From a virus, in the IMG/VR virus record IMGVR_UViG_3300011013_002353, positions 1-43,542 of that record: a DNA stretch of 43,542 bases. The stretch is one strand, 5' to 3'. A program made the translations under genes and the position numbers. Below, piece by piece: positions 16,310-27,900 of the stretch (positions are counted from its first letter, which is position 1; every line of letters starts with the position of its first letter). Under the pieces are notes generated by a model. That model was not told the DNA's origin and ran no database searches. It saw only the letters and a list, made by a program, of their open reading frames with translations.

Positions 16310-17849
16310 TGCTGTACTAGACTCAGTTGGAAGAGCTATAGGCGGACTAAAATCATTGATAGAGTCTAAAGTGTTCTCTGACTTTTTGAAAGAGAGCAGA
16401 GAAGAAATATTTGCAGTATATAGAGTTAGGAAATCTAGGCAGGGACTCAAACCGGAAGACCTAGTTAGGGCTATTAGTGAGAAACTGGAGTCGGCCTTGA
16501 ATTCAATAAAATCCACTGGCGTCAAACTTAGATTAAGAGCAATTAGGGGAGATATGATGCCCGGTTTGATGGCGGATGATGATTTTTCAGTTGTCCGTGC
16601 ATCGTACATTTCTATCCTAGATATTGTATTAGCGATGGATCCTGACTTGGCAGCGGATTCAGAATACTTAGTTTCAATAATATCCAAAGTGGTCTACAAT
16701 GACATTTTATATTCTTCGTTTTTTATCCCTTCCGTTGATATTGATGGCAAACGCAATGCAAATGAAATGTTTGAACAGATGAAATCTATGGCAATAATAA
16801 AATGGATATCTGATCGTCATAGTGGGTTCCTTACGGCCCTAAGCAGAATTGGGAATATTGCTCACAAAAACATGATTGAATACTTAGGACAACAGTTCTC
16901 TGGGTCATACTCTGTGTATGGGTCTTTACAAATAGGCGATAACCTAGATGCTGGTATATCGAGACAAACCATTGATGATGAACACCGTGAAACCGCAGAA
17001 GTGGATTACAGGATACTGGCGTTAAAGGATATGTTAATCTGGAATATTATTCTTTCTGCTTTGGATATTATTAATGGTTCGTCCGACCGCGTTCTAGTCT
17101 TTCGTAAACGTAGAGATGTGGATGGGATGGAGTTTGATTATGAAGGTCAGAAGGAGTATAGTGAGGAGTCTGACAGAAACAGTATTATATTATTTTTAAT
17201 TTATAAAGTAATGTCTGTTCCATTCTCATCTGCTATGAAAAAATTTGTGCAGGAAATGCATGACTATCTAAAAAGGTCTAAAGAGGATGACTATGAAGAA
17301 GAGGTTGGGTTGCCTCCAAAGATATCTGGGCCTTTAGGTCAAGGGATGAAGTTATTATTAGATGATAAACTATCATCTTCGTCCATAAGTAGTCTAAGAG
17401 ATACTCAGGAGAAACTTAGGGAAGTTGCAGCGAAGCATATCGCATCAGCTTTGGTATCAATGCTTGCTTATTATACTAGACTTTCAATGGTACCTTATGA
17501 TGGTATTGTTATTGACGGTGCGACTAGTGATCGTAGTAATGAAAAAATCTATACTCCTTTTCAAAGAATGTATGCCATTTATGATACTGGGCATGATTTG
17601 TTCTGGGATCACGTGAATGAGAATTCTATCAGGCTTAATACTAAATGGGAAGTTTTAAAGAAGGAGCATCCAGATCCCACGGCGAACATTGAGGTAGAAA
17701 GCCCGTTTAGCCACAAGGAAGAGGTCGAAGAGAGCGGAGGATTTGAAGTCGCAGACACTGTCAATCATGAGACCGATTCTTTTGGCGAACCGTCAAACTT
17801 ATTTGAATTATTAGTAGATGAATGTATTAGCAATATGTTAAATACATGA
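16293..17849 (+). CDS. Unknown helical protein
   Basis: 518 residues, mostly predicted helical by eye, with no catalytic motif or known family. Acidic/polar runs near 325-340 (KRSKEDDYEEEVGLPP) and in the last 60 residues separate likely domains. GGGA precedes the ATG at about 11 nt. Position between other unknown genes and the packaging module suggests a virion or morphogenesis protein, but this is context only. A 7-bp hairpin follows the gene. Confidence 0.55.
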   Translation: MTKLDDAVLDSVGRAIGGLKSLIESKVFSDFLKESREEIFAVYRVRKSRQGLKPEDLVRAISEKLESALNSIKSTGVKLRLRAIRGDMMPGLMADDDFSVVRASYISILDIVLAMDPDLAADSEYLVSIISKVVYNDILYSSFFIPSVDIDGKRNANEMFEQMKSMAIIKWISDRHSGFLTALSRIGNIAHKNMIEYLGQQFSGSYSVYGSLQIGDNLDAGISRQTIDDEHRETAEVDYRILALKDMLIWNIILSALDIINGSSDRVLVFRKRRDVDGMEFDYEGQKEYSEESDRNSIILFLIYKVMSVPFSSAMKKFVQEMHDYLKRSKEDDYEEEVGLPPKISGPLGQGMKLLLDDKLSSSSISSLRDTQEKLREVAAKHIASALVSMLAYYTRLSMVPYDGIVIDGATSDRSNEKIYTPFQRMYAIYDTGHDLFWDHVNENSIRLNTKWEVLKKEHPDPTANIEVESPFSHKEEVEESGGFEVADTVNHETDSFGEPSNLFELLVDECISNMLNT

Positions 17850-17857
17850 AGCTGCAT

Positions 17858-17878
17858 CCCCTAATTTATTGTTAGGGG
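17858..17878 (+). terminator. 7-bp hairpin after the 518-residue gene
   Basis: CCCCTAA (17858-17864) pairs perfectly with TTAGGGG (17872-17878) around TTTATTG, 8 nt after the stop codon. No U tract follows (TCTAGTGAT), so it is at best a weak intrinsic terminator or an mRNA stability element. Confidence 0.4.
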
Positions 17879-17921
17879 TCTAGTGATAAGCTAACGTAGT
17901 TTGGCAAATTAGGAGAACTAG

Positions 17922-20609
17922 ATGCCATTAGGAAGAAAACCACAGAGCCTAGAGCTATTAAGCGAAGGAGTGCTCGAAAGAATTATCATTAGTGTCAATG
18001 CTGGAGTTGAAGTAGATAGAACTCAATATAAAGGGATACAGTTACGTGTAGACAATGGAATAGCAGAATTATTCGTTAGAAAATCCTTGCCCGGTACAGT
18101 CTATTTCGGTCTTGATGCTCTTTTAAAACTGTTATCGGGGAACACAACCATTCGATCTATTTATGCTCTTTTTATGAAAGGTAATATTGATAGGCTTGTG
18201 TCAGAAGACATACTGGTCTCTTCAGAATTGACAGAGAAGAATGAGCTCAATGCAAATGCTCTCAAGGAATTTTCTGCTAAACTAGGCGAAATGAGCGGAA
18301 AATCAGCTGTCATGATGAAAGAGTGGAGTACATCAAATAAAGAAGAGCTACATTATTATATGTCTACTATGGTTTCTGATGTGGCAGAAGAGAATGTGGA
18401 GAGAATAGTTCAAAATTGTTTAGTTGTGGTGGACCGCTACAAGAAGTCTAAGAAAATTAAAGAAATCACGGCGTCCCAATTATCTATTTTTATTGCGACT
18501 GTGCTTGGAGATCATATAGATAGGTTAAAGCCTGCTTATCACCCAAGTGTAAACCATAATTTGGTAAAGAGCATTCGGCGTGATATGGATAGTATTAAAA
18601 TTGACCCCAGTGATTTAATACCTATGGTGTCTAATTTTAGTATGGATTCTTCACAGACGGGTTCACGTATGTCAAAATTTATAAAAGGTCGTTTTCGTAC
18701 TCTACTAGGTAAATTAAACTACATTGTTTCTGAAGCCATCAATGCTCTCGCTTCCGAGTCGGGGGATATCGCCGATGCAATTATGAGAATACTTAAGCAA
18801 TATATGGAAAAATTATCCTCCGTAAGGAATGCGAGTATGGGTATGCGTGGGCTGGCTATCGGTGGAAGACTTCTGTTCGCAGATGACGCAGCTGCTATTT
18901 TGGGTTCACTGTCAGAAACTATCGAAAGTGTAATTAGTGCAATTGCTATAATTAGGAATATAGCACAATCACTCGATGCGGCTAAGGATAGTATGAATGT
19001 GCAATACTTAGAACGCGTTCTGGCTTCTATTATTATGTCTGGTGAGAGTCAAGCAGATGTTGGTCGTGGGCTTGACGAAATATCTTCTCCATTTATTAGT
19101 GGATTGAGATTTCCATCTGACGTGGCTATTCCAAAATCGGAAGACGATGTCTGGAAAGAATATCCACATGAACAAGAGATGCTAAGAGCAGCAAATCTAA
19201 AAATATTGTTGAAAGATATGAGTTTATCATTGGTGGACAACAGAATGTATACCGATGCAATAAGATTAGCCAAATACGCGGCGACTGTTAGTGTATCTTC
19301 AGCAGTATCTGGAGAAATAGAGAGAATAAATAACCTGATGACTGCGATGGGATCTATGAGGTCCACAATTGTTCCTTCTATGAAGATGCAGTACCCCTTT
19401 AGGGACGTGGCTGTAGTTGTGATGGGAAAACTAAAAGACAGCTATAGAAGCGAGGAATATGGTACACAAAGTATTGAATCTATAGCTATCCCCCTAATGA
19501 AAGCATTACCTACAATTAATAATCATTTAGAATTGCTTGAGTCAGTAGAGGGATTTGTATTTTCATATACTATGAATAATGATATGTATGATGCTATCAA
19601 TCGTACACTTAACCGTACATTCGAGGCGAAAATTAGTGAAGAAGTTGGTAATAGGTATCAAAAGACCAGAGATAGAGTATTCGTGCTTAGACGGTTTAAG
19701 GATAGTCAACATTTCTCTACATTCTTAAATGAAGAAGCCATGCTTTTATTTGCTATAGCGTTAAATAGCTATGAACCAGGTGGTATAGACCTTCTATTAG
19801 AAAACTTATTTAGTGATACAGACTTTCAAAATAAAGCGGATTTCTTAACAAGTTTTATGGAATCGCTAGGCTTAGAATCTATGGCGGCGATTAACGAAGA
19901 TCCGACTTTAAAGCATATAGGTATAGCAGTTCAGCATGATCTCGATGAGCTTGGAATGCCAGCTGTGCCCGGTGCAAAAGGTATTTTTCATGCAGCGTGC
20001 CAACTATATAGAACTTGTTCAATGTATAGCATGCTTAATAAAAGATTAACTAATAAAGCACGTCATTATCAAGAGGGGATTTACAAGGTTGGAGAAGACG
20101 TGGCAATGTTAATAAAAGATGGTAAATTAGACGATTTTAAGTCTTTAGTGACGGCGGCAGTGAGGTCTGATAGTTATAATGATAAGTGTCCATTCGGTCT
20201 TAGTATCCCTAGCGCATGTAAATGCGTAGGAAAATATATTGACAAAATGCAGGTTATTTTGCCTAACGATTCGCCTCGGGATATAGATGAAAAACGTAGA
20301 ACTAATAGGCTGTCAATGGAGAGATTGGAGAGAGACAATAAGAAGTGTGAAAAATGTAAATATGCAAGGTCTTTTATGCAAGCTGAGAGTGGTTTACAGA
20401 GTGTTGTATGTAATTACGGTGAGGCTAATGCTGGAGTCGGCTCAGTTGATTTTACTGAAGGTGTAGGTGCAGCATATCCGACTTCGTTTTGGGCTGGGCT
20501 GTTTACTATACCTAGTGCTCTTGGCCCAGAGGCTAGAGATTCCTGGTTTGCTCGTTCGCCCGGGGCAACTCCATTCGGGATGACACAAGTAACTTTACCT
20601 GGGTTATAG
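17922..20609 (+). CDS. Large unknown protein with C-terminal Cys clusters
   Basis: 895 residues. Residues 1-740 are largely helical without recognisable motifs. From about residue 756 there is a Cys-rich region: CPFGLSIPSACKC, then KKCEKCKY, then VVCNYGEANAG. This spacing looks like a bound metal site, zinc or Fe-S. The last 60 residues are Gly/Pro/aromatic-rich (AYPTSFWAGLFTIPSALG). ATG is preceded by TAGGAG. No family is recognised. Length and context suggest a virion protein. Confidence 0.58.
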   Translation: MPLGRKPQSLELLSEGVLERIIISVNAGVEVDRTQYKGIQLRVDNGIAELFVRKSLPGTVYFGLDALLKLLSGNTTIRSIYALFMKGNIDRLVSEDILVSSELTEKNELNANALKEFSAKLGEMSGKSAVMMKEWSTSNKEELHYYMSTMVSDVAEENVERIVQNCLVVVDRYKKSKKIKEITASQLSIFIATVLGDHIDRLKPAYHPSVNHNLVKSIRRDMDSIKIDPSDLIPMVSNFSMDSSQTGSRMSKFIKGRFRTLLGKLNYIVSEAINALASESGDIADAIMRILKQYMEKLSSVRNASMGMRGLAIGGRLLFADDAAAILGSLSETIESVISAIAIIRNIAQSLDAAKDSMNVQYLERVLASIIMSGESQADVGRGLDEISSPFISGLRFPSDVAIPKSEDDVWKEYPHEQEMLRAANLKILLKDMSLSLVDNRMYTDAIRLAKYAATVSVSSAVSGEIERINNLMTAMGSMRSTIVPSMKMQYPFRDVAVVVMGKLKDSYRSEEYGTQSIESIAIPLMKALPTINNHLELLESVEGFVFSYTMNNDMYDAINRTLNRTFEAKISEEVGNRYQKTRDRVFVLRRFKDSQHFSTFLNEEAMLLFAIALNSYEPGGIDLLLENLFSDTDFQNKADFLTSFMESLGLESMAAINEDPTLKHIGIAVQHDLDELGMPAVPGAKGIFHAACQLYRTCSMYSMLNKRLTNKARHYQEGIYKVGEDVAMLIKDGKLDDFKSLVTAAVRSDSYNDKCPFGLSIPSACKCVGKYIDKMQVILPNDSPRDIDEKRRTNRLSMERLERDNKKCEKCKYARSFMQAESGLQSVVCNYGEANAGVGSVDFTEGVGAAYPTSFWAGLFTIPSALGPEARDSWFARSPGATPFGMTQVTLPGL

Positions 20610-20660
20610 ACTTTGGGTCAGATGTATTAATATTACAGTTTCGTTACTGGAGGATAAGTT

Positions 20661-21419
20661 ATGGACCATAATAATGATAAAGAGATAACAGTAATAGCGT
20701 CTGCGGCGCTAGACGATATAGAGGTTAGAGACAAGGGGGCAATTTCTAAGGAGGCGTTTGGACGTACCGTGTCTGATGTTGATAATGTTTCTTTTTCTGG
20801 GAAGGAGGCTTATGGTAAAAGTTTGGAGACAGCTATAGAGTTTCTGTGGAAGAAAGTAAATGATGGTGTGAAAGTATCTCCTGATAGTAAAAGTTCGGTG
20901 GAGAGGGCGGCAGCTTATTATGCTATGATAGATAAGAGTATATCTGATATTGTTAAGTCGGATGTTACGGCTTCGATTCCGGATGAAAGTATGGATGAGT
21001 TTGAGAAAATGCGTACAGCTATAAATGACAAACATCGTGCTATTCTTGCTTCGGTTTTATCTAAGCACTCTAAACCAGATGAGGACATTTGTGAACAGTG
21101 TGGGATGCCTTTATTCGGTGACCACTGTCTTATATGTGAGGATAAGTCTGGTCAGCAGTCTGACGGTGAACTAGTTAAAAATGCGGCTTCCCCATCTCTA
21201 CAATTCTTTGAGAATGGTTTTATAGTCGGACTGGCTACAGATATTTCTAATTATGTTATTACGTCCGGTTTTAATCTTAATGACGCGATTAAAATTGCTA
21301 AGGATAGCTTTGATCTTTCTCCTAGAGAGGAGTACAGATTGAGAAAGTATTTAAATTATATGGGTTATATGGCTCCTCAGATGATCTGGCTTCCAGCATC
21401 AGAAGTTAAGCATAGTTAG
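20661..21419 (+). CDS. Unknown protein with central zinc ribbon
   Basis: 252 residues. A short zinc ribbon CEQCGMP...DHCLICED lies near residues 147-165. It is flanked by an acidic/polar N-terminal half (with ISKEAFG near 28-34) and a helical C-terminal domain (NYVITSGFNLNDAIKIAKDSFDLS). TGGAGGA precedes the ATG. It is the third Cys-cluster protein in this block. Function is unknown. Confidence 0.57.
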   Translation: MDHNNDKEITVIASAALDDIEVRDKGAISKEAFGRTVSDVDNVSFSGKEAYGKSLETAIEFLWKKVNDGVKVSPDSKSSVERAAAYYAMIDKSISDIVKSDVTASIPDESMDEFEKMRTAINDKHRAILASVLSKHSKPDEDICEQCGMPLFGDHCLICEDKSGQQSDGELVKNAASPSLQFFENGFIVGLATDISNYVITSGFNLNDAIKIAKDSFDLSPREEYRLRKYLNYMGYMAPQMIWLPASEVKHS

Positions 21420-21430
21420 GAGAAATAAAA

Positions 21431-21964
21431 GTGAGCGTATTAGAAAAGATTAAAGATGCCATGTCAAAACACGGACGTAAAATTTCTTTGTCAGGTTTGG
21501 TAATTGAAGGTAATTCAGTTGACGAAGACGGCGAAGCTACTCAATTTACTGTAAAGATTACACCTGATATGAAATATACAGATTATTTAGACGCGTTTGA
21601 AGAGTCTATTTTAAATACCGGTGGCGATGATGATAGAGAAATGACACCGGCGTCAGAGAATAAGAAAAAAAATTTTGATAGATTAGTTAATGTTGATAAA
21701 CCTGAGCGCACTGAGGAAGAGACCACTAATGGTTCTAAATCTAAGCGCTCTAAGAAAAATACCGTTAAGGAAGAGACCACGAATAAGGAGTTTCTGAGGG
21801 AGCAGGCGCTAAAAAAGGGCTGGACAGAAAAAGTTGTAAATGACCCTATGATAAGTTATTTATTGTCTACGTTAGCGACTACTTCTCCGGATGAAATGTT
21901 CCCTCACACACCTCCGGATGATATTGATGCGCAAGAAGTTCTACAAAAATTCTTGACACAGTGA
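21431..21964 (+). CDS. Unknown charged protein
   Basis: 177 residues. A small N-terminal beta-containing segment (KISLSGLVIEGNSVDEDGEATQF) is followed by a highly charged, low-complexity centre (EETTNGSKSKRSKKNTVKEET) and a short C-terminal helix-rich part. The start is GTG with AGGAGA about 10 nt upstream. Its stop overlaps the possible GTG start of the giant gene, so the two are probably translationally coupled. Confidence 0.52.
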   Translation: MSVLEKIKDAMSKHGRKISLSGLVIEGNSVDEDGEATQFTVKITPDMKYTDYLDAFEESILNTGGDDDREMTPASENKKKNFDRLVNVDKPERTEEETTNGSKSKRSKKNTVKEETTNKEFLREQALKKGWTEKVVNDPMISYLLSTLATTSPDEMFPHTPPDDIDAQEVLQKFLTQ

Positions 21965-21972
21965 GGACTTGC

Positions 21973-24900
21973 ATGAGATTATATAAATTCGCTGATGACT
22001 ACAATAATCGCGGGAAGGCGTTTTCCAATATAGAGAAACAGACAGCAATAAGCAATTTTTGGGAAGAGAGTAAAGAAAAACGCGAGTCTAATCCCCGTGA
22101 TATTGGTTTTGGTGATAACTTCTTCGGTGAAGGCGGAGCATTATCTACTGGTGATGTAAGTAAGCCACCCGTAGCTTCTGGGTATGATGTTTGTTATATT
22201 ATGCAGAGTTCTGGCCGATTCAAGTATATAGATAAGTCGAGTGGGGCTATGGTTCTTGTTCATCATGGCAATAGGGCGGCGTTATATCTCAGCGAATCTG
22301 CAATACCTAGCGATGATAAGGGATTATATGAGAAGAATTCGGAATCGGTTAGAAGATCTATTTCATATATATTGATGAAGCAACTAGTTTCTGGTTTTAT
22401 CTCTCCTGCCATAGAGAGTATGCCTTCGGATATACCAGAAGAAGAAGGGGCAGTTCCTAGTGCCGAAGAGATAGTTAATGATATGTCTCATACGGATGAG
22501 TTTAATCGGGTTGTTTCTATTACATCGGAGATAACTGGGCCTTCTATTAAGCCAGAGGTAAAGGAAACTATTAACGGACTTTTTAACACTCTATTAAGTG
22601 ATGCCAGGCTTCTTAGGATAGTAAAGTATAATCCTGGTTTTAAGAAAACTTATTATGATAGATGGGTGACTCCCGGTGGGTATGATTTTAGTAGTTTAGT
22701 ATTTGGTATTGCATCTGCGGTATTTTCATATAACATTAAGGCAGTTAGAGCTACATCGGCGACGGTTGCGATCCCTTCTATGTCTGAACATGAGGTGCCT
22801 GGAGTAATTAGGGAAAAGATAAATGGTTTTACAAATATTGAATCTTACGATATTCTTGTCATTTTGAACGGTATCACGTCTGAATTGTATAATGATGTCC
22901 TATTTGGTACGACTCAGTTGGGTGGAGACAATGTCAAGTATGCAGTACTTGACAAAGACGGCGAGTTCGTGACAGTTTCTAATATAACTAATGCCACAAT
23001 TATAGCCCCGCGTGAGGCACCGGAAAAATATGTGGAACGCGGTAAATATTATCTCGTATTTGCGGCAGTTAATGCTGGGCCTTCTATATCACATTATATG
23101 GGCTCCGGTATTAAGCCTTATATATTACAAGTTCGTAATGCGCAAGATGTTTATAGCGATTTTAGACTTATGCCTTTATCTGATAAGGAAAATAATCTTG
23201 GTAGGTATCCTTTTGTTTTATTTGATAGCGGTATGAAAGCGGTGCAGTTAGATTCTGATGTTATAGATAGTGTCTATAAGTCGTATTATAGCTTTGAAGA
23301 AGCTCGTAATGCTGTTATAAGTGATGATTATGCTGGTCAGGATGTTATTTTTAATGACAAAGAAAAAATGGCGTATACTGGGTCTGGTGCATTACACGTT
23401 GTTACCAAAATAAAAAGTCCTTGGAAACAAAATCGCGATGGAAAACTGAAAATTATTAGTACTACGACTGAGGGTGGTATAAGAGGTATTTCAGTGTTGC
23501 CGAGAATGATCAAAGGGCCAGATGAAGATGGTAACTATGTTTTATCTACTTTCAAAACCGGAAGGGCTTCGAGTGATATTTTATTAACTTCAGAGAGGAT
23601 AGATATGGACATTACCGTGGCCAAAATAGTTAGTGTATTGGGCTTTGGCTATGTTCCACTTGAAACTGGCGTCGGGGCATTAAAGAGCGAGGTTTTATAC
23701 GGTAATATTGTGGAGATGCAAGAATACCTCATAAAAAATGATGATAATTCTGGAGTATACTTAGAGGAACTTTCGGGAACATTCATGGCGGTTCTTCCTT
23801 ATGTTGAAGAATCGTTCTATATTGAGATACCAAAAGAGTTTAAGAAATTAGTTGATACAGCCAGTAACCCATATTTCTCTCTTACTTCAGCATTGGTTGA
23901 TAGTGGTATACTAAATAGGCAAGATACAGATAGGTTTAATAGTTTAATAAACTCTTCGCTTGATAACGAGTCTGGTAGTGGTATTCTGGCTGCACTCAAT
24001 ATTATAGACAAAAATAGTTTATCAGATAAAATTAATCCTATGAAAGATTTAAGAAATGTTTTTAATTCTGTTGAGCCGCCAGAACTTGCTTCCATGAACG
24101 AGGAAGAGCGTGATAAGTATCTGGTTAAGGAATTTAAGAACTCATATTTTGCTAACTATGCGGATGGTAGTTCACATAGAATGTTGGAATATATTGAGAA
24201 GGCATCAATGATATCAATGGATGATTTCGGATTCTATGTAAGTCAGCCGGTCCAATTCGGGCAGTTTAATACTAAAAGATTATCCGGTGACTTATTCGCA
24301 GCTAATATGATTGAAAAATCTTATGATGATTACGGTGCTATCTATAGCTTTAACATATATAGTTTTGAGAGGAGTGGTGGCCATCCACTAAAAATTGATA
24401 CTGTTAGGACTAGGCTAGCACCCGGTTCTGATCCACAGAGATTTTATGCCATAGGTTCGTTAGAAGAGCAGGCAATTTCTGATATGCCTGAGTATAATAT
24501 TAGTGGGAAGTCTCCGGTAGTTACTCGTCACAGACCAGAGACGAGCAAATTCAATTTAGGAAAATATTTTGATGTATATGTTTTTGCTAATAATCCTTTA
24601 ATGATGTTATTAGTTCGTAAGTTAGTAGATAAATACGCCTATTTATTTGGTATTGAAAAGGGGGGATATAGCGAATTACTTGACAATGCGTATCGTAATT
24701 GTTATAGAGTAATATATGATGTATCAAAAAGAGTCGCGGGCAAAAATAATGTGCCAAGACTAGCAGCGAGAATTGTTGAAGCATTATTATCAATGGATGC
24801 GTCTGAAAAGACTGGCGTTATACTAAACATAGATGGTAAACGAGTAGAATTATCTTTGGAAAGTATTATCCCTCCCATTTTTGGTATTGCAGATGAAGAT

Positions 24901-27900
24901 GGAGAAGCTGTATATGCAGATTACGCTTCTATATCGGACGATCCGAGGTATAAAGACCTTCTTAAGGCCTCTTCTAAGGCTCTTGCATCTATTGCCGGTC
25001 ATCAACTAGACGTGGTTGAAAAAGAGGAGAAACACGAGGCAGATATCGGATTTGTTGAAACTCCAAATTATATTTATGAGAATGGAGAATATATTAAGGG
25101 GATTAAGGGTACATATATTTCATTGAATGGTGTAGGCGGTGACGTTTACGGCCCAATGTCTCCCTTTAAGATAAACACCGGTGAAGGTATTAGATATTAT
25201 TTGATTGATTCTCTAAACGCGATTAGATGTTCATCGAAAGTTTTGGGGATTGATAGTAAAGATTCTTATGCGGGAATAATATCGCCTGATGATATTTGGA
25301 TGCTGAAGTCCACCTCTATCAAACAGGCTATTATTGCTGGCTCTCAAGGAAATACAGATGTCTTTGCTAAACTTGAAGAAGACGAGGCAAGGCTCGCTGA
25401 GTTAGAGGGTCGGCTTAAAGAAAAAGAGAGGGACTTGGAGAATAATATCGGTGTTAGCTTAGAAGAGTATTCATCTATTGATCAAGAGATACAAGATATT
25501 AAAAATAAAATTCAATCATTATCAAATAATATTAAGAATGATAAAAGGACTGTGGAAACAATTAAAATACATAATAATGGTATGACGACCTTAGCTTATA
25601 AACATACATCTGGTGGTAATAATTTATTTTTATTCTTAAAAAGACCAGACAGTGCTGGTTTCCCTGATGATATTTCTAAGGTTAAAAACGAAGATAATGT
25701 TGAATGGTGGGAGGATAGATTAGGTAATAGAATCAATATTACAACTGCGTCACGTTTAGACTCGGTAACGTCTACATGGAGCGATACTTTTACTGAGAAA
25801 GCAGTTAATTATAATCCTAGTGTAGAGTCTTCAGTAATTTCAGTATATAATGATATTAAAGATCGTTCAGAGGGCCAAACAAAATATCTTCCTAACAACA
25901 TGTATCTTTTGATATTGTCTAAAGCAGAGCCCGGCATGGTTATTACTGATGATATGCTTCGTGGTATAGCGGAAGCACTTTTTCTGGAGGATAGAGAGGG
26001 CACACTTAAGAGAGTAATACACGATTATTTGCTGAATTTGAAGAAAAATAATAATAGAAATTATAAAAAAATTGTCTATTCTGCGATGAAGACAGCTTAT
26101 TCTGATGAGTGGTCCGTTGAAAGTGTTGCAGATGTGATATGCAAGTTTGTTTATGATAATGCGGATATATTGGGTTCCATAATTAAATTTAGAGAAAATG
26201 ACGATCTTCTGGAAGTGGATTTTAAGCAACCATCTAATAGTTATATGAAGTTTACCACTGGGACGGCAAGATCAATTTGTAAACTATTTGCTAATCTTAA
26301 TCCACAATATATAATCGGTGATGGGATGTTACCATTTCTCCGTGCTCTGGTTAAAGCTGCAATCAGTCATGGTCTTGATGTTATTTTGAATAATCGAACT
26401 CTTCGTGATAGACTATTGTATAAGTTTAATGGGTTATATGATTTTTCTTCTGGTGATAATGAAAAATTTATTGTCGATATGACAGAATTGTTTATGGCTG
26501 TATGGCTAAATATGAGGATTAGAAAGCCAGAGTTAAGGAAGGTTTACGTTGGAGTAAGAGAAAAAGACAGCGTTGCCTATATGACATCAGCGTATAAGAA
26601 AGCAAATAGATTTGGTATATTTGATGGAGATCCACTTAATGTTGCGGATTCTTTATTTGCAAGTGAGCATATTGATGAAATAGCGCAAGCCTTTTTGATG
26701 GACCTTGTATCTAGTCCGGTAGTGGCTAATTATGTCAAGAGAAGACAGGAAGATTTTGCGAATTACGCCGCGTCTTCTGTTGTCACTGCTGATAGTATAG
26801 ATTCATCTATGAACGATTCAATTATTAAATCTACTATTTTAGGCGCGCTTGGTTCTTTTGCATATTCTATCGTTGATATGTTTGACCGTGAATTTTCTAT
26901 AATTAAGGACGAATACCATAATGTCCTAGCAGAAGAGTATATGGATGATTTAATTGATGAAAGACGACGGGTACTTAATGCGATTAATAGCGGTGAGCCT
27001 ATATCTGAGACTCCAGTCAAGGATAAAGTTATAGGTGCAAGAGAAGCAAACATTACCAAGGCCTTTCATAGAGCGTTTGAAAGGTACAAAACTAAATTCG
27101 ATGGGTTCTATAGTCAATCTGGGAATTCTGAAAGTATAGCTGCTGTTTCAGGAATAGGTACTGTATGGGCGTCTGATGCTGATTCGGCGTTTATTATGAA
27201 TTTATTACAATGTTTGTTTAGAGACCAAAATTTTGCTTTTTTGCTAGCTTCGACAAACAAAAATCCACAAGGTATGTCGTCGGTTATAAAAATATTAAAG
27301 TCCGTTTTAAAGAATCATCCTAAGTATTCTAAGGTGGTAGATCAATTTAGTGATTCAGACCTTTTTCAATATGCTAGGGCGATTTATGTACATATGCTTT
27401 CTGACAGTGTTTTGCACGAACCAGGGAAATCTTATTTATCCCCCAGTTATGGTGGGGAAAGTCTGCGTGGGTATATGAAGGATTTAATTGATGAGGGAGA
27501 GTTCGAGAGTCTAGCAGGATTAGATTCGGATAGTCTATATGTTGTTAGAAGGAAAGACAAGAAGCGTATTCGAATGAATGTTATGTCGGTTGGTATATCT
27601 GGTCAGATCCAATCGTATAAAGATATGAAGACATTATTAGTTTCACTTCCTGAGCCGGAGATAGGCTCAGTTGTAGCATTGGAAAAGCCATATAATGGAA
27701 ACTCATTTTTCATATATTCAGGATTGTCTGAGAGCAGCGGTAAGGATACCATAGTGCCGGTATGGGATCCTGTGAAGATTATTAATGGTCGTGCGGTTTT
27801 TGATACAGGATTATTCAACGATATAGATATTGGGTTTGGAGGTAAAACGTGGGATGGCGAGTTTAAACATGTTTTGGGTATTATGGACCCATATTATAAT

